Assembly (NCBI GenBank): GCA_900539945.1
Contig: UQDV01000021.1
Coordinates: 1 to 42,066, forward strand
DNA from: an uncultured Faecalibacterium sp.
GTDB lineage: Bacteria; Bacillota; Clostridia; Oscillospirales; Ruminococcaceae
Reading direction: 5' to 3'
DNA: 42,066 bases
Made by a program: the position numbers and the translations under genes. The notes under the pieces were generated by a model. That model did no database searches, was not told the origin of the DNA, and saw only the letters and a list, made by a program, of their open reading frames with translations. Shown one piece after another: positions 33,425-41,570 of this stretch (its first letter is position 1; the number at the start of each line of letters is the position of its first letter).

Positions 33425-35257
33425 TTACACCGTCTCGTGTGCGGTCTCCGGCTGCGGCTTATTGGCATCCCGCAGCTTCTTGAATGCGCAGCGCAGCAGA
33501 TCCCGGATGTTGAATTCCTTTTCGTCATCCGAGGTGGCACTGGCTGCCTTGTACTCGATGGCGTAATCCGGGTTCAGGCTGTTGTACTCCTGGATCTGCT
33601 CGTCCAGCACTTCCAGAATGGCCTCCGCCTTGACGGCGTTGCATTCCCGGAAGAAGCCCATGATCTGGCCCGCACCGTTGGAACCGATGAAACTCTCCTC
33701 GGTGCCAAGGGCCGCCACCAGCCCGGCAAAGTCCCGCAGGACATGGTTGCCCACCGAGTAACCATACTCCCGCGAGAGATGGTTCAGGCTGGTAAACTGG
33801 AAGCACATGCAGGTAAAGTGGCTGGGCAGCAGGCCCTGCTTTTCCAGCCGTGCCATCATGGCATCCACACGGTCGCGGTTGGGCAGACCGGTCTTTTTGT
33901 CCACATACATAAAGTATTCCACAAAGTCGCGGGAACGGCCCACCACAACGGCCAGTGCGCAGCCCACGAGGAAGAAGAATACAAAGCCGATGGCCAGATA
34001 CAGCTTGGTGTTGATGCTGGGCCACACTCTGGTGGAGCTGGTGGTCTGCAGATAGTCCGCGCTCAGGGAGCGGTTGTGCTCCATGCTGGTCTGGCTCACG
34101 ATCTGGTAGTAGTCCACCAGCGTCTGCTCGTACTTGTTGATCTCCGACTCGATCGCGGCATGGGAGGCCTCATCGCCGCCCACCCCGCCGGCTGCCTGGA
34201 AGGTGTCCAGCAGCTGCTGGGTGTAGGCCCGGCGGATGGCGCTGCTGCGCAGGGTCTTGTCGATCTCCACATACTCCAAAATCAGCGAATCGTAGGTGAT
34301 CTGCTTGCTCTGGTTGTCATCGTAGGCCTCTACGTTCTTCAGAATGTAGTCGGTGCCGCTGTCATTGGCGTCGTTGTGGTAATGGTAGTTGATCAGGTCG
34401 CGGTTCTTCTCCGAGTAGTTCTGGATCAGGCCGCTGAGGTAGGCTTCCCGTTCCTGATACACCTGCTCGTTCTGCACGCTGCTCTCGATGCTCTGGGTCA
34501 GGTTGCGGCACAGCTTGTCGGCGTTGCGCACCTGCGGCCCGGTCATCACATTCGCGTACAGCGACGGGATCTCGTAGTCGTACAGCATCTTATAGATGTC
34601 GTACAGGTCCTCGTAGGTATAGCCCGTGACCGAAGAGCGGAAGTTGGGATAGTTTGTCTTTTTATCCTCCAGATAGTTCAGCACTTCGGTGGTGTCGGCC
34701 GACAGCACGTCCACGCACTCGTAATAGTCGTAGCCGCTGTTCAGCAGGCCGCTGGAGGGGTTCATGGTCAGGGGCAGCTCCACATATTCCTCCGTGTAGA
34801 TGGTGGAATAGCTGCTGACGATGGCATCCAGCACCCGGCGGGCGTAGCTCGCACCCAGGCTGCCGTCCACCACCAGCGTCACCTTGTATTCGTCCGGGAA
34901 GTAGGTAGACTCTTCCCCCTTGTCGATGAGAGCTTCCTGCAGGGCCTTCTGGTCGTCCGGGATCAGCTCTTCCACCGTGCAGTGGGAGCGCACAAGGTTG
35001 ATGCCGCTTTGCAGCCCAAGGCTCTCCATGGCCTGCGAGATGACCTTGGAAGAATAGATCTCGTCCACGTTCATGGCGGTGCCGTCCGGGGCAAAGCCGT
35101 CCTTGATGCCGTCGTGCAGGTACTTGATGTTCACACTGGCGGTGTAGGTCTGGTTGTTCTTGCAGTACCAGTACACCACCACTGTGCCCGCCATGGTCAC
35201 GGCCAGCACCAGTGCAAAGAACCGCCGGAGGTAGCGCAGGATATCAAACTTTTTCAA
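33425..35257 (-). CDS. Wzz-like polysaccharide co-polymerase fused to a degenerate GGDEF domain
   Basis: A 610-residue two-TM protein. TM1 is at about 13-31 (FFALVLAVTMAGTVVVYWY), TM2 at 419-440, with a roughly 390-residue extracytoplasmic part in between, largely helical, as in Wzz/CpsC chain-length regulators. From about 452 a cytoplasmic domain follows the diguanylate cyclase pattern: DKKTGLPNRD, then LNHLSREYGYSVGNHVLRDFAGLV in place of FKxxNDxYGHxxGDxxL. The GGDEF itself is GAGQI, the metal aspartate is lost and no RxxD inhibitory site is seen, so catalysis is unlikely. Start is TTG at 35257, chosen because AAGGAGG lies 7 nt upstream and no ATG fits; it overlaps the preceding stop as TTGA. 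Confidence 0.85.
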   Translation of the reverse strand: MKKFDILRYLRRFFALVLAVTMAGTVVVYWYCKNNQTYTASVNIKYLHDGIKDGFAPDGTAMNVDEIYSSKVISQAMESLGLQSGINLVRSHCTVEELIPDDQKALQEALIDKGEESTYFPDEYKVTLVVDGSLGASYARRVLDAIVSSYSTIYTEEYVELPLTMNPSSGLLNSGYDYYECVDVLSADTTEVLNYLEDKKTNYPNFRSSVTGYTYEDLYDIYKMLYDYEIPSLYANVMTGPQVRNADKLCRNLTQSIESSVQNEQVYQEREAYLSGLIQNYSEKNRDLINYHYHNDANDSGTDYILKNVEAYDDNQSKQITYDSLILEYVEIDKTLRSSAIRRAYTQQLLDTFQAAGGVGGDEASHAAIESEINKYEQTLVDYYQIVSQTSMEHNRSLSADYLQTTSSTRVWPSINTKLYLAIGFVFFFLVGCALAVVVGRSRDFVEYFMYVDKKTGLPNRDRVDAMMARLEKQGLLPSHFTCMCFQFTSLNHLSREYGYSVGNHVLRDFAGLVAALGTEESFIGSNGAGQIMGFFRECNAVKAEAILEVLDEQIQEYNSLNPDYAIEYKAASATSDDEKEFNIRDLLRCAFKKLRDANKPQPETAHETV

Positions 35258-36546
35258 CGCTGTTCCTCCTTCCGGATCTGCCGGGCGGTGCGCACCATGC
35301 ACAGGCCGAAGCACAGCACCACAAAGGCTGCCATTTCCACGATCACCCGCTTGAGGCCGATCTGCTGCACAAAGGAGCCGGCCGCATCGTTGAACACCAG
35401 GTAGTTCTGGGTCTTATAGATGATATAGGAGGCATCCGTCACCCGCAGTGCCTGCTGGATCTGATCCATGGTGGTTTCCAGTTCCTGCAGCATGGCGTTC
35501 ACCGTGGTCAGGCCCGCCGGGTCGCTCATGGTCTGCATTTGCTGCACCACATACTGGGTGGTGGTGATCACATCCTGATGGGAGGTCGCCTCCGCCAGGG
35601 CACCGTCGGCGTCGCTGGCCATGGTGTCCAGCGCCGTTTTGGTGCGGGACATATAGAACTCGCGGTTCTCGTCCAGCGTGGGGATCATGACGATGGCGCT
35701 CATGCTCTCATCGTACAGGCCAATGCCCAGATTGTCGGAGTTGTAGTAGGCCATCTGCTCCTGATAGTCCAGCTGCTCGATCTGCAGCTTGTATTGCAGC
35801 ATGGCCGTCAGGGAAGAAACGTCCGCCGACAGGCCGCCCCGCAGGATATAGGCCTGGATGCGCGGGATCTCGTAGTTGATCACGTTCTGGATCTGCTTGG
35901 ACAGGCTCAGGAAGGTGTTGCCGGTGGTGGCGTCCTGATAGCTCTTGTTCTCGCTGACACGGGCCGTGAGGTAGCGGTCCAGCTGGTCGGCCCGCAGCGT
36001 CAGGCTCTTGAGGCGCAGATACGGCTCGGTGTCAAAGTAATCCGGCATGGTGCAGGAGAACACGCTCTGGTTCTCGCCGTAGTGCTCCATGAAATAATCC
36101 TTGTAGCTGCCGCAGAAGATCCGGAGCAGCGTGGCTGCGGTCAGGTGCTGGCAGGGTTCTTCCAGCTGCAGGCTGATGCTGCAGCTGGTGGTGATGTAGT
36201 TTTCCGAGCTGCTCACGTTGGTCACATCAGTGGGTTCCACCGTAATGGCCTTGCGCAGCTGTTCCACCGTCATCTGACCTTCCAGTCCGGCGTTGTACAG
36301 GGTGCTCTGCAGCACCTCGTCGGAGGTCAGGTCGGTAGTCGTAAACCGGGTGCGGTTGGGGTTGAGCCCCTGCGATGCCTCGGAGTAGTTCAGGGTCATC
36401 TGGGCCGAGGCCACCCGGCTGCTGTCCTGATATTGTGCGGTGCACAGCAGTGCCGCGAGCAGGATGCACACCACGATCAACGGCACCCGCAGGCTCCAGA
36501 AGCGCAGCACAGCCTGTTTGAAGATCTGCTTGATCTTTGTCACCAC
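35254..36546 (-). CDS. Wzz-like chain-length/co-polymerase protein
   Basis: About 430 residues: TM1 near residues 21-40 (VPLIVVCILLAALLCTAQY), a large extracytoplasmic, helix-rich segment, and TM2 near the C-terminus (VIVEMAAFVVLCFGLCMV) with a short basic tail. This is the two-TM layout of polysaccharide co-polymerases. I place the start at GTG 36546, since AAAGGAGG lies 9 nt upstream; the ATG at 36576 has no ribosome site. It is coupled to the GGDEF-fused partner by the TTGA overlap. The two probably form a mixed complex. Confidence 0.8.
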   Translation of the reverse strand: MVTKIKQIFKQAVLRFWSLRVPLIVVCILLAALLCTAQYQDSSRVASAQMTLNYSEASQGLNPNRTRFTTTDLTSDEVLQSTLYNAGLEGQMTVEQLRKAITVEPTDVTNVSSSENYITTSCSISLQLEEPCQHLTAATLLRIFCGSYKDYFMEHYGENQSVFSCTMPDYFDTEPYLRLKSLTLRADQLDRYLTARVSENKSYQDATTGNTFLSLSKQIQNVINYEIPRIQAYILRGGLSADVSSLTAMLQYKLQIEQLDYQEQMAYYNSDNLGIGLYDESMSAIVMIPTLDENREFYMSRTKTALDTMASDADGALAEATSHQDVITTTQYVVQQMQTMSDPAGLTTVNAMLQELETTMDQIQQALRVTDASYIIYKTQNYLVFNDAAGSFVQQIGLKRVIVEMAAFVVLCFGLCMVRTARQIRKEEQR

Positions 36547-36577
36547 GTCTCCGGGCCTCCTTTCAAGTTCGTTCATC

Positions 36578-37489
36578 TCAGTACCAGTTCACATCCACCA
36601 GAACCAGCTCCGGTGGATTGTATACGCGGGGGATCTGGTTGGAGTCGCCCAGGCCGCAGCCCACGATGAGGGGTGCCCCGCTGTCCAGCCGGTACATGCC
36701 GCCCGCATACTCCGGGAACAGCCCCTCCTCTGCGGTGTACAGCCGCCCCAGCACCGGCAGGCGGATCAGGCCGCCGTGGGTGTGCCCGGCCAGCGCCAGG
36801 TCAAAGGGCGCATCCTGCATGTAGTCCACAAAGGCCATGGGTACATGGTTGATGCAGATGCGGAAGGTGTCGTACTGGCGGCTCAGGCTCTCCACACAGT
36901 CGCTGGCACCGTATTTGTAAAAGTCCTTCAGGGCACCTTCCAGCCCGATGAGCTCCACGTTGTTTTCCCCGATCTGGATGGTGCGGGTCTCATTGCGCAG
37001 CAGCTGCACCCCGGCCTCCGAAAATTTTTCGGCCAGCTGGTCATCCACCCCGCCGTAGATCATCTCGCTTTCGTGGTTGCCCAGCACCCCGTACAGCGGG
37101 GCCACATCGGCAAGGCTGCGGCACAGCGAAAGCATATTCTCATACTCCGGGTTCGGGAAGGTGACAAGGTCACCGCCCAGCAGGATCAGGTCCGGGTCCA
37201 GCTCCTGCACGGTCTGGATCAGCTCCTCGTTGTGCTCGCCGTATTCCCGCAGGTGCAGGTCCGACAAAAACAGGACCCGCAGCTTTTCCGACACATGGCT
37301 GGAGGTCACCCGGTAAAAGGTTACCTGAAAATGACTATTCGTATAATCCGTGTACAGTTTCAGTCCGGCAGCTGCCACGCCGCACAGCAGCACAAAAGCC
37401 GCCAGCAGCTGCAGCAGCCGGTTCTGCCACCATCGGCGGCGTGCGCCGTCCGGCGGGGGCGTTCGTTTTATTCTTGCATGTTGCGCCAT
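36578..37489 (-). CDS. Membrane-anchored metallophosphoesterase
   Basis: A 303-residue protein with one N-terminal TM helix (LLQLLAAFVLLCGVAAAGL) and a calcineurin-like domain facing outside. Metal motifs: SDLHL, GGDLV, GNHE, and AGHTHGG; all are intact. It resembles YkuE/YaeI-type phosphatases. Its place inside the operon, just before the two Wzz-like genes, suggests work on a lipid-linked or polymer phosphate, perhaps undecaprenyl-phosphate handling. That is inference. Confidence 0.88.
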   Translation of the reverse strand: MAQHARIKRTPPPDGARRRWWQNRLLQLLAAFVLLCGVAAAGLKLYTDYTNSHFQVTFYRVTSSHVSEKLRVLFLSDLHLREYGEHNEELIQTVQELDPDLILLGGDLVTFPNPEYENMLSLCRSLADVAPLYGVLGNHESEMIYGGVDDQLAEKFSEAGVQLLRNETRTIQIGENNVELIGLEGALKDFYKYGASDCVESLSRQYDTFRICINHVPMAFVDYMQDAPFDLALAGHTHGGLIRLPVLGRLYTAEEGLFPEYAGGMYRLDSGAPLIVGCGLGDSNQIPRVYNPPELVLVDVNWY

Positions 37490-37516
37490 GCTCTTCTGCC
37501 TTTCCTGGTCAATGGG

Positions 37517-38491
37517 TCAATGATTCATCACCCGCCGGAACAGCTCCGGCGAGAGGGCAAACAGCGCTGCCTTGGCCCGGCGGCGGGGCGTGCAGGCAAA
37601 CTGCAGCATCCGCAGCCGCTGCGGGCGGTAGCCCGGCAGGGTCCTGCAATCGAACCGCGCCGCGCAGTCCAGATACTTCCAGCACAGGTCATCCTGCAGG
37701 CGGCGGCGCAGCGCCCGCGGGGTCACCGTACGGTAGATCTCCGCCAGACTGTCGTAGATGCGCAGCCGGTCCCGAACACGGCGGGTGCTCAATCCTTCCG
37801 CGTGCGTGATGGAACCGGCGCGGCAGTTATCGTAATAGTAGATCTCCTGCCCGGTCAGCACCACCCGCTGCGCCTGCAGCAGCACCCGGGGCGTGAACTC
37901 TTCGTCCTCGTGCAGGATGCCCTTGCGGAACTGCAGGCCGTTTGTCCGCAAAAAATCGGTGCGGTACAGATGCCGCCCCACTTCCACCCGCAGGCCGCCG
38001 GTCTGCAGGCATTTCAAAAGATACTCCTTACCGGTGTAAACTGTGTGAAAGGTGAAGTTTTCTTCCACCGCTTCTTCCCAGCGGGTCATCACCGGTTCCT
38101 CGCGCAGAAAATGCGCCTTGCCGATGACCACATCGGCCCGGGTCTGCAGCGCCATCTGCAGCAGGCCGGGGCAAACGTTCTCTGCCAGCCAGTCATCACC
38201 GTCCATGAACAGGATATACTCGCCCTGTGCATGGCACAGCCCGTAATTGCGGGCGTCCGACAGGCCGCCGTTGGGCTTGTGGATCACTGTGACCCGACTG
38301 TCCTCCGCCGCCAGTGCGTCACACACCGCGCCGCTGTCATCGGTGCTGCCGTCATCCACGATGAGCACTTCCAGCGGCACATCCGGCTGCGCCAGCACCG
38401 AGCGGACACAGCGCTCCACATAGTCCCGGATGTTGTACACCGGGATCACGACCGAGAGCAGGCCCTCGCACATCGTTTCTTCATTCCGCAT
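37517..38491 (-). CDS. Family 2 glycosyltransferase
   Basis: A 324-residue GT2 with LSVVIPVYNIRDYVERCVRSVL, LIVDDGSTDDSG, and the DxD element FMDGDDWL, all within the first 105 residues. AGAGGAAAAA upstream favours ATG 38491, within the end of the flippase gene (11-nt overlap). A downstream ATG (MCEGLLS) is an alternative. It is one of four transferases that build the repeat unit. Confidence 0.88.
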   Translation of the reverse strand: MRNEETMCEGLLSVVIPVYNIRDYVERCVRSVLAQPDVPLEVLIVDDGSTDDSGAVCDALAAEDSRVTVIHKPNGGLSDARNYGLCHAQGEYILFMDGDDWLAENVCPGLLQMALQTRADVVIGKAHFLREEPVMTRWEEAVEENFTFHTVYTGKEYLLKCLQTGGLRVEVGRHLYRTDFLRTNGLQFRKGILHEDEEFTPRVLLQAQRVVLTGQEIYYYDNCRAGSITHAEGLSTRRVRDRLRIYDSLAEIYRTVTPRALRRRLQDDLCWKYLDCAARFDCRTLPGYRPQRLRMLQFACTPRRRAKAALFALSPELFRRVMNH

Positions 38492-40061
38492 CGTGTTTTT
38501 CCTCTGTCGCTCCTTTTTTGATCGTAAGCGTGTGCAGCAGCCCGCGCAGGGTGTCCACATTGCGCCAGTCCAGCACCGCGTTCACCACAAGGAACAGCGG
38601 CAGCACCCACAGCCCGAACAACGCACCCTTCAGGCACACCATCAGGTAGCCGCCGCCATAGCAGCGGTCAAATCCCAGCAGGTACAGCAGCACAACGCAG
38701 AGCAGCCCGTTGACGCCCAGCCGCACAAAATCGCCCACCGGCGACTCGCCCAGCACTTTGGTCCGGGTAAAAAGGATCAACGCCGTATAGCGGTACAGGT
38801 GCGCCGCCAGTGTGCCGAACAGGCAGCCCGCGATGCCGAACCGCAGCACCGACATCACCGACACCAGCAGGTTGATGCCCATCTCGATCAGGGCCTGCTG
38901 CCGGGTCTCTTCAAAGCGGCCGCTGATGTTCAGCAGCATCCCCGACGGCTGCTTGGCGCTGAACAGCAGCTCCACCGCCGTAAACAGTACCAGCAGGCGG
39001 GTGTCAAGGTACTCGGCATCGGTCACACCGGACGTATACAGCGCGATGATGGGCATCAGGAACACAGCCACGGTCGTGAACAGTGCAAAGGCCGCGGAAA
39101 GGTAAAGGGCATCGTACAGCCGGTACAGCCGCTTGAACTTTTCCGGCTCCACATAGAACAGCTGCCCCAGCCGAAAGCTGATGCTGTTGACGATCGAGTA
39201 GAACAGCTTTTCGATGTTGGAGAAAAACAGCATATAAATGGTGTACACACTGGCCGACGCCAGACCGCACAGGCTGGAGATCAGGATCGTGTCGGTGTTG
39301 TTGAACACGATGCTCGTGAGCTGATGCACCAGCACCGAGCCGCGCTGGGCCAGCGCCTCCAGATTGGGGGTGTCGTGCGCGTTAAGCCACGGATAGTTTT
39401 TGCGCATATAGGCCGTAAGCACCAGCACCTGGAACACCGAAGGCACGCAGTAGGTCACCTGCACCAACAGGATGCTGCGGGTAAACAGCAGCGCCAGCAT
39501 GCGCAGCAGGTTGCCCGCCGCCATGGTGGCCGTGGTGATGTAGGTGATCACATAGTTTTTGCCTTCCACTTCCATAAAGGAGCGGTATTTGCCCTGCACC
39601 AGATAGCTCATGATGCCCGGGATGCCGTAGAACACCACGATCAGGCTCACGGTGCCGTAGGACAGCACTGTGTTGATGCACAGGGGGTACAGCAGCGCAA
39701 ACACCACCGTGACCAGCAGATACACGATACCGGTGCGGCGGTAATAGTGATGCGTGGCCGAAAAAATGCCGTTGATCGCTTTCCGGTCGCCCACGGCCAC
39801 CGGAAGGTAATAGGCCTGCTGCGAGGCCAGGCCCACGCCCGCTTCCAGCAGAGTCAGACAGGAAAAGATCTGCTTGATGGTGCTGTCCAGACCGTTGAGC
39901 TCCGAACCGAAGCTGGTGAGGTACAGCCGCGGCAGCAGCAGGCCGAACAGGATCACCGACAGGTTGTACAACAGCGACGAGCACATGTTGTGCAGCACCC
40001 GGCGGCGGCTTTCGGCCGCGGTCAGGACCGGACCGGTCGGGTTCTGTTCTTCCTTTATCAT
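38481..40061 (-). CDS. Wzx-like polysaccharide flippase
   Basis: A 526-residue MATE/MOP-superfamily membrane protein with about 12-14 TM segments. The N-terminal segment (LLYNLSVILFGLLLPRLYLTSFGSELNGLDSTIKQIFSC) is typical of the polysaccharide transporter branch. It flips lipid-linked repeat units outward, to be used by the Wzy-like gene in the same operon. It overlaps the GT4 gene by 4 nt (ATGA). Confidence 0.9.
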   Translation of the reverse strand: MIKEEQNPTGPVLTAAESRRRVLHNMCSSLLYNLSVILFGLLLPRLYLTSFGSELNGLDSTIKQIFSCLTLLEAGVGLASQQAYYLPVAVGDRKAINGIFSATHHYYRRTGIVYLLVTVVFALLYPLCINTVLSYGTVSLIVVFYGIPGIMSYLVQGKYRSFMEVEGKNYVITYITTATMAAGNLLRMLALLFTRSILLVQVTYCVPSVFQVLVLTAYMRKNYPWLNAHDTPNLEALAQRGSVLVHQLTSIVFNNTDTILISSLCGLASASVYTIYMLFFSNIEKLFYSIVNSISFRLGQLFYVEPEKFKRLYRLYDALYLSAAFALFTTVAVFLMPIIALYTSGVTDAEYLDTRLLVLFTAVELLFSAKQPSGMLLNISGRFEETRQQALIEMGINLLVSVMSVLRFGIAGCLFGTLAAHLYRYTALILFTRTKVLGESPVGDFVRLGVNGLLCVVLLYLLGFDRCYGGGYLMVCLKGALFGLWVLPLFLVVNAVLDWRNVDTLRGLLHTLTIKKGATEEKHDAE

Positions 40062-41227
40062 GCTGCGCCTCCCTGGGCGGCCGCGGCCTTGCGGTGTGCC
40101 TTGGCCTGCGAAGGTATCTCCTTGAGCGGGTCACCGATCACATGGTGGTACACTTCTTCATACCGGTCCAGCATGATGTCATAATCAAAATTGGCCCGCA
40201 CATAGTCCAGCTGCGCTTTGCTCTGCTCCGGGGTCAGCGGCTGGGCGGTGTCTCGCTCCAGTGCCCGGGCCAGACTGTCGGTGTCCTCGGTGCGGAATTC
40301 GGTGCCGTAGTCGGCGGTCACCGTGGTGTTTTCCGGGATGTCGCTCACCAGGCACTTTGCCCCCAGCGAAAGCGCCTCCAGCAGTGCCAGCGAGAGGCCC
40401 TCGGTGTGGCTGGGCAGCACGAACAGGGCGCAGTTGCTGTACAGCTCCAGCAGCGCGTCGCCTACCACATAGCCCGTCGTGATGATGTTGGGGTTGCCCG
40501 CGATCTTCTCCTGCACCGTGGTGCAATACTCGGTCTCCGCAAAGGGGCCGGCCAGCACCAGTTTTTTGTCCGTGTGGGCTTTCAGATAGCCCTCCACCAG
40601 GTCCAGCGGGCCCTTTTCCGGCGAGATGCGGCCCACATACAGAATGTAGCTCCCGGCTTCCAGCCCGTATTTTTCGCGAATCAGGTTGCAGGGCAGCGGC
40701 TGGCGCATCTGCACCGCATTGGGGATGAGAATGGCGGTACGATTGTACTTCTCCTGAAAATAGTTCCACTCGCTCTCCGACAGCACTACCAGATCATCCG
40801 CATACTTTGCGGCCACCCGCTCACCCAGCTTCAGGTAGGCGCTGGCAAAGCCGCCCCACTTGTCCACCTTCCAGTTCAGCCCGTGCACGGTGCACACCGT
40901 GTGCTTGCCGAACAGCTTGGCGATCACCAGCGGCACCGATGGGCCGATGGCGTGGTAGTGGATCACATCGTAGTCCCGCGTCAGGGCGTCAAAGGTGGCC
41001 AGGAACGAATAGACCATGGCATTCAGCGACGCCTTCTGAACGGTAAAGATGCGGCGGGCCTGCACGCCCTCGGTCGTGTAAACATTGTGCCCCTTCTGCA
41101 GGCCGCGGTTGTACACGGTGACCTCATAACCGCGCCGGACCAGGCTGGCTGCCAGCCCGCCGACCATGACCTCCACGCCGCCCGAACGGGACGGAAAATC
41201 CTTGTGCCCGATCATTGCCACCTTCAT
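40058..41227 (-). CDS. Family 4 glycosyltransferase, first gene of the polysaccharide operon
   Basis: A 389-residue GT-B enzyme. The N-terminus MKVAMIGHKDFPSRSGGVEVMVGGLA matches the DUF1972-type branch seen in rhamnosyl- and galactosyltransferases. The donor domain has YVGRISPEKGPLDLVEGYL and the EX7E motif EGLSLALLEALSLG. ATG 41227 follows AAAGGGAG. The 54-residue upstream extension crosses the promoter and is rejected. As first gene with no priming transferase before it, it may add the second sugar to a lipid primer made elsewhere. Confidence 0.88.
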   Translation of the reverse strand: MKVAMIGHKDFPSRSGGVEVMVGGLAASLVRRGYEVTVYNRGLQKGHNVYTTEGVQARRIFTVQKASLNAMVYSFLATFDALTRDYDVIHYHAIGPSVPLVIAKLFGKHTVCTVHGLNWKVDKWGGFASAYLKLGERVAAKYADDLVVLSESEWNYFQEKYNRTAILIPNAVQMRQPLPCNLIREKYGLEAGSYILYVGRISPEKGPLDLVEGYLKAHTDKKLVLAGPFAETEYCTTVQEKIAGNPNIITTGYVVGDALLELYSNCALFVLPSHTEGLSLALLEALSLGAKCLVSDIPENTTVTADYGTEFRTEDTDSLARALERDTAQPLTPEQSKAQLDYVRANFDYDIMLDRYEEVYHHVIGDPLKEIPSQAKAHRKAAAAQGGAA

Positions 41228-41304
41228 ACCAAAATCTCCCTTTCCGTGACAGCGTTTGCTGCCGTTCTGCCGGTCGTGGCTGGCCGGCTTCTGTGTGCAA
41301 CTCA

Positions 41305-41333
41305 ATTGTAACATACCCGCAACACCTGCGCAA
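41305..41333 (-). promoter_or_regulatory. Promoter of the polysaccharide operon
   Basis: On the minus strand TTGCGC (41328-41333), 17-nt spacer, TACAAT (41305-41310) with a TGn extension. It is about 78 nt before the GT4 start, and no other good candidate lies closer. Confidence 0.6.
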
Positions 41334-41453
41334 CATTTCCGTGCATTGTTTTTGTCAAACATCCCCGCAGAGCCTGCATTTTTCTCCATTGACCGGGCCG
41401 TACCTGCGCCAAATGTTTAACAAAGTTTAAGGCGTTTCGTGCCCCCAAATTGA

Positions 41454-41483
41454 TTGACATACTTTTCACAGGTATGCTAAACT
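41454..41483 (+). promoter_or_regulatory. Promoter of the flavoprotein gene
   Basis: Perfect TTGACA (41454-41459) and TAAACT (41478-41483) with TGn and an 18-nt spacer. A TTTAACAAAGTTTAA near-palindrome (41416-41430) lies just upstream of the -35. The 41228-41570 region holds these two promoters and no gene. Confidence 0.65.
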
Positions 41484-41570
41484 GTTTTTGTTGGTTCTGT
41501 GCAGATTTTTCCACAGAGCAGGGCCAAAAATCACGAAAAGACACAAGAAGAGAAAGAGAAGGAAACCACT

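Noticed and set aside
41410..41435. Possible Rex (NADH-sensing) site upstream of the flavoprotein gene
   Set aside because: Only one TTGTTAA half matches; the second half is poor, so I do not call it.
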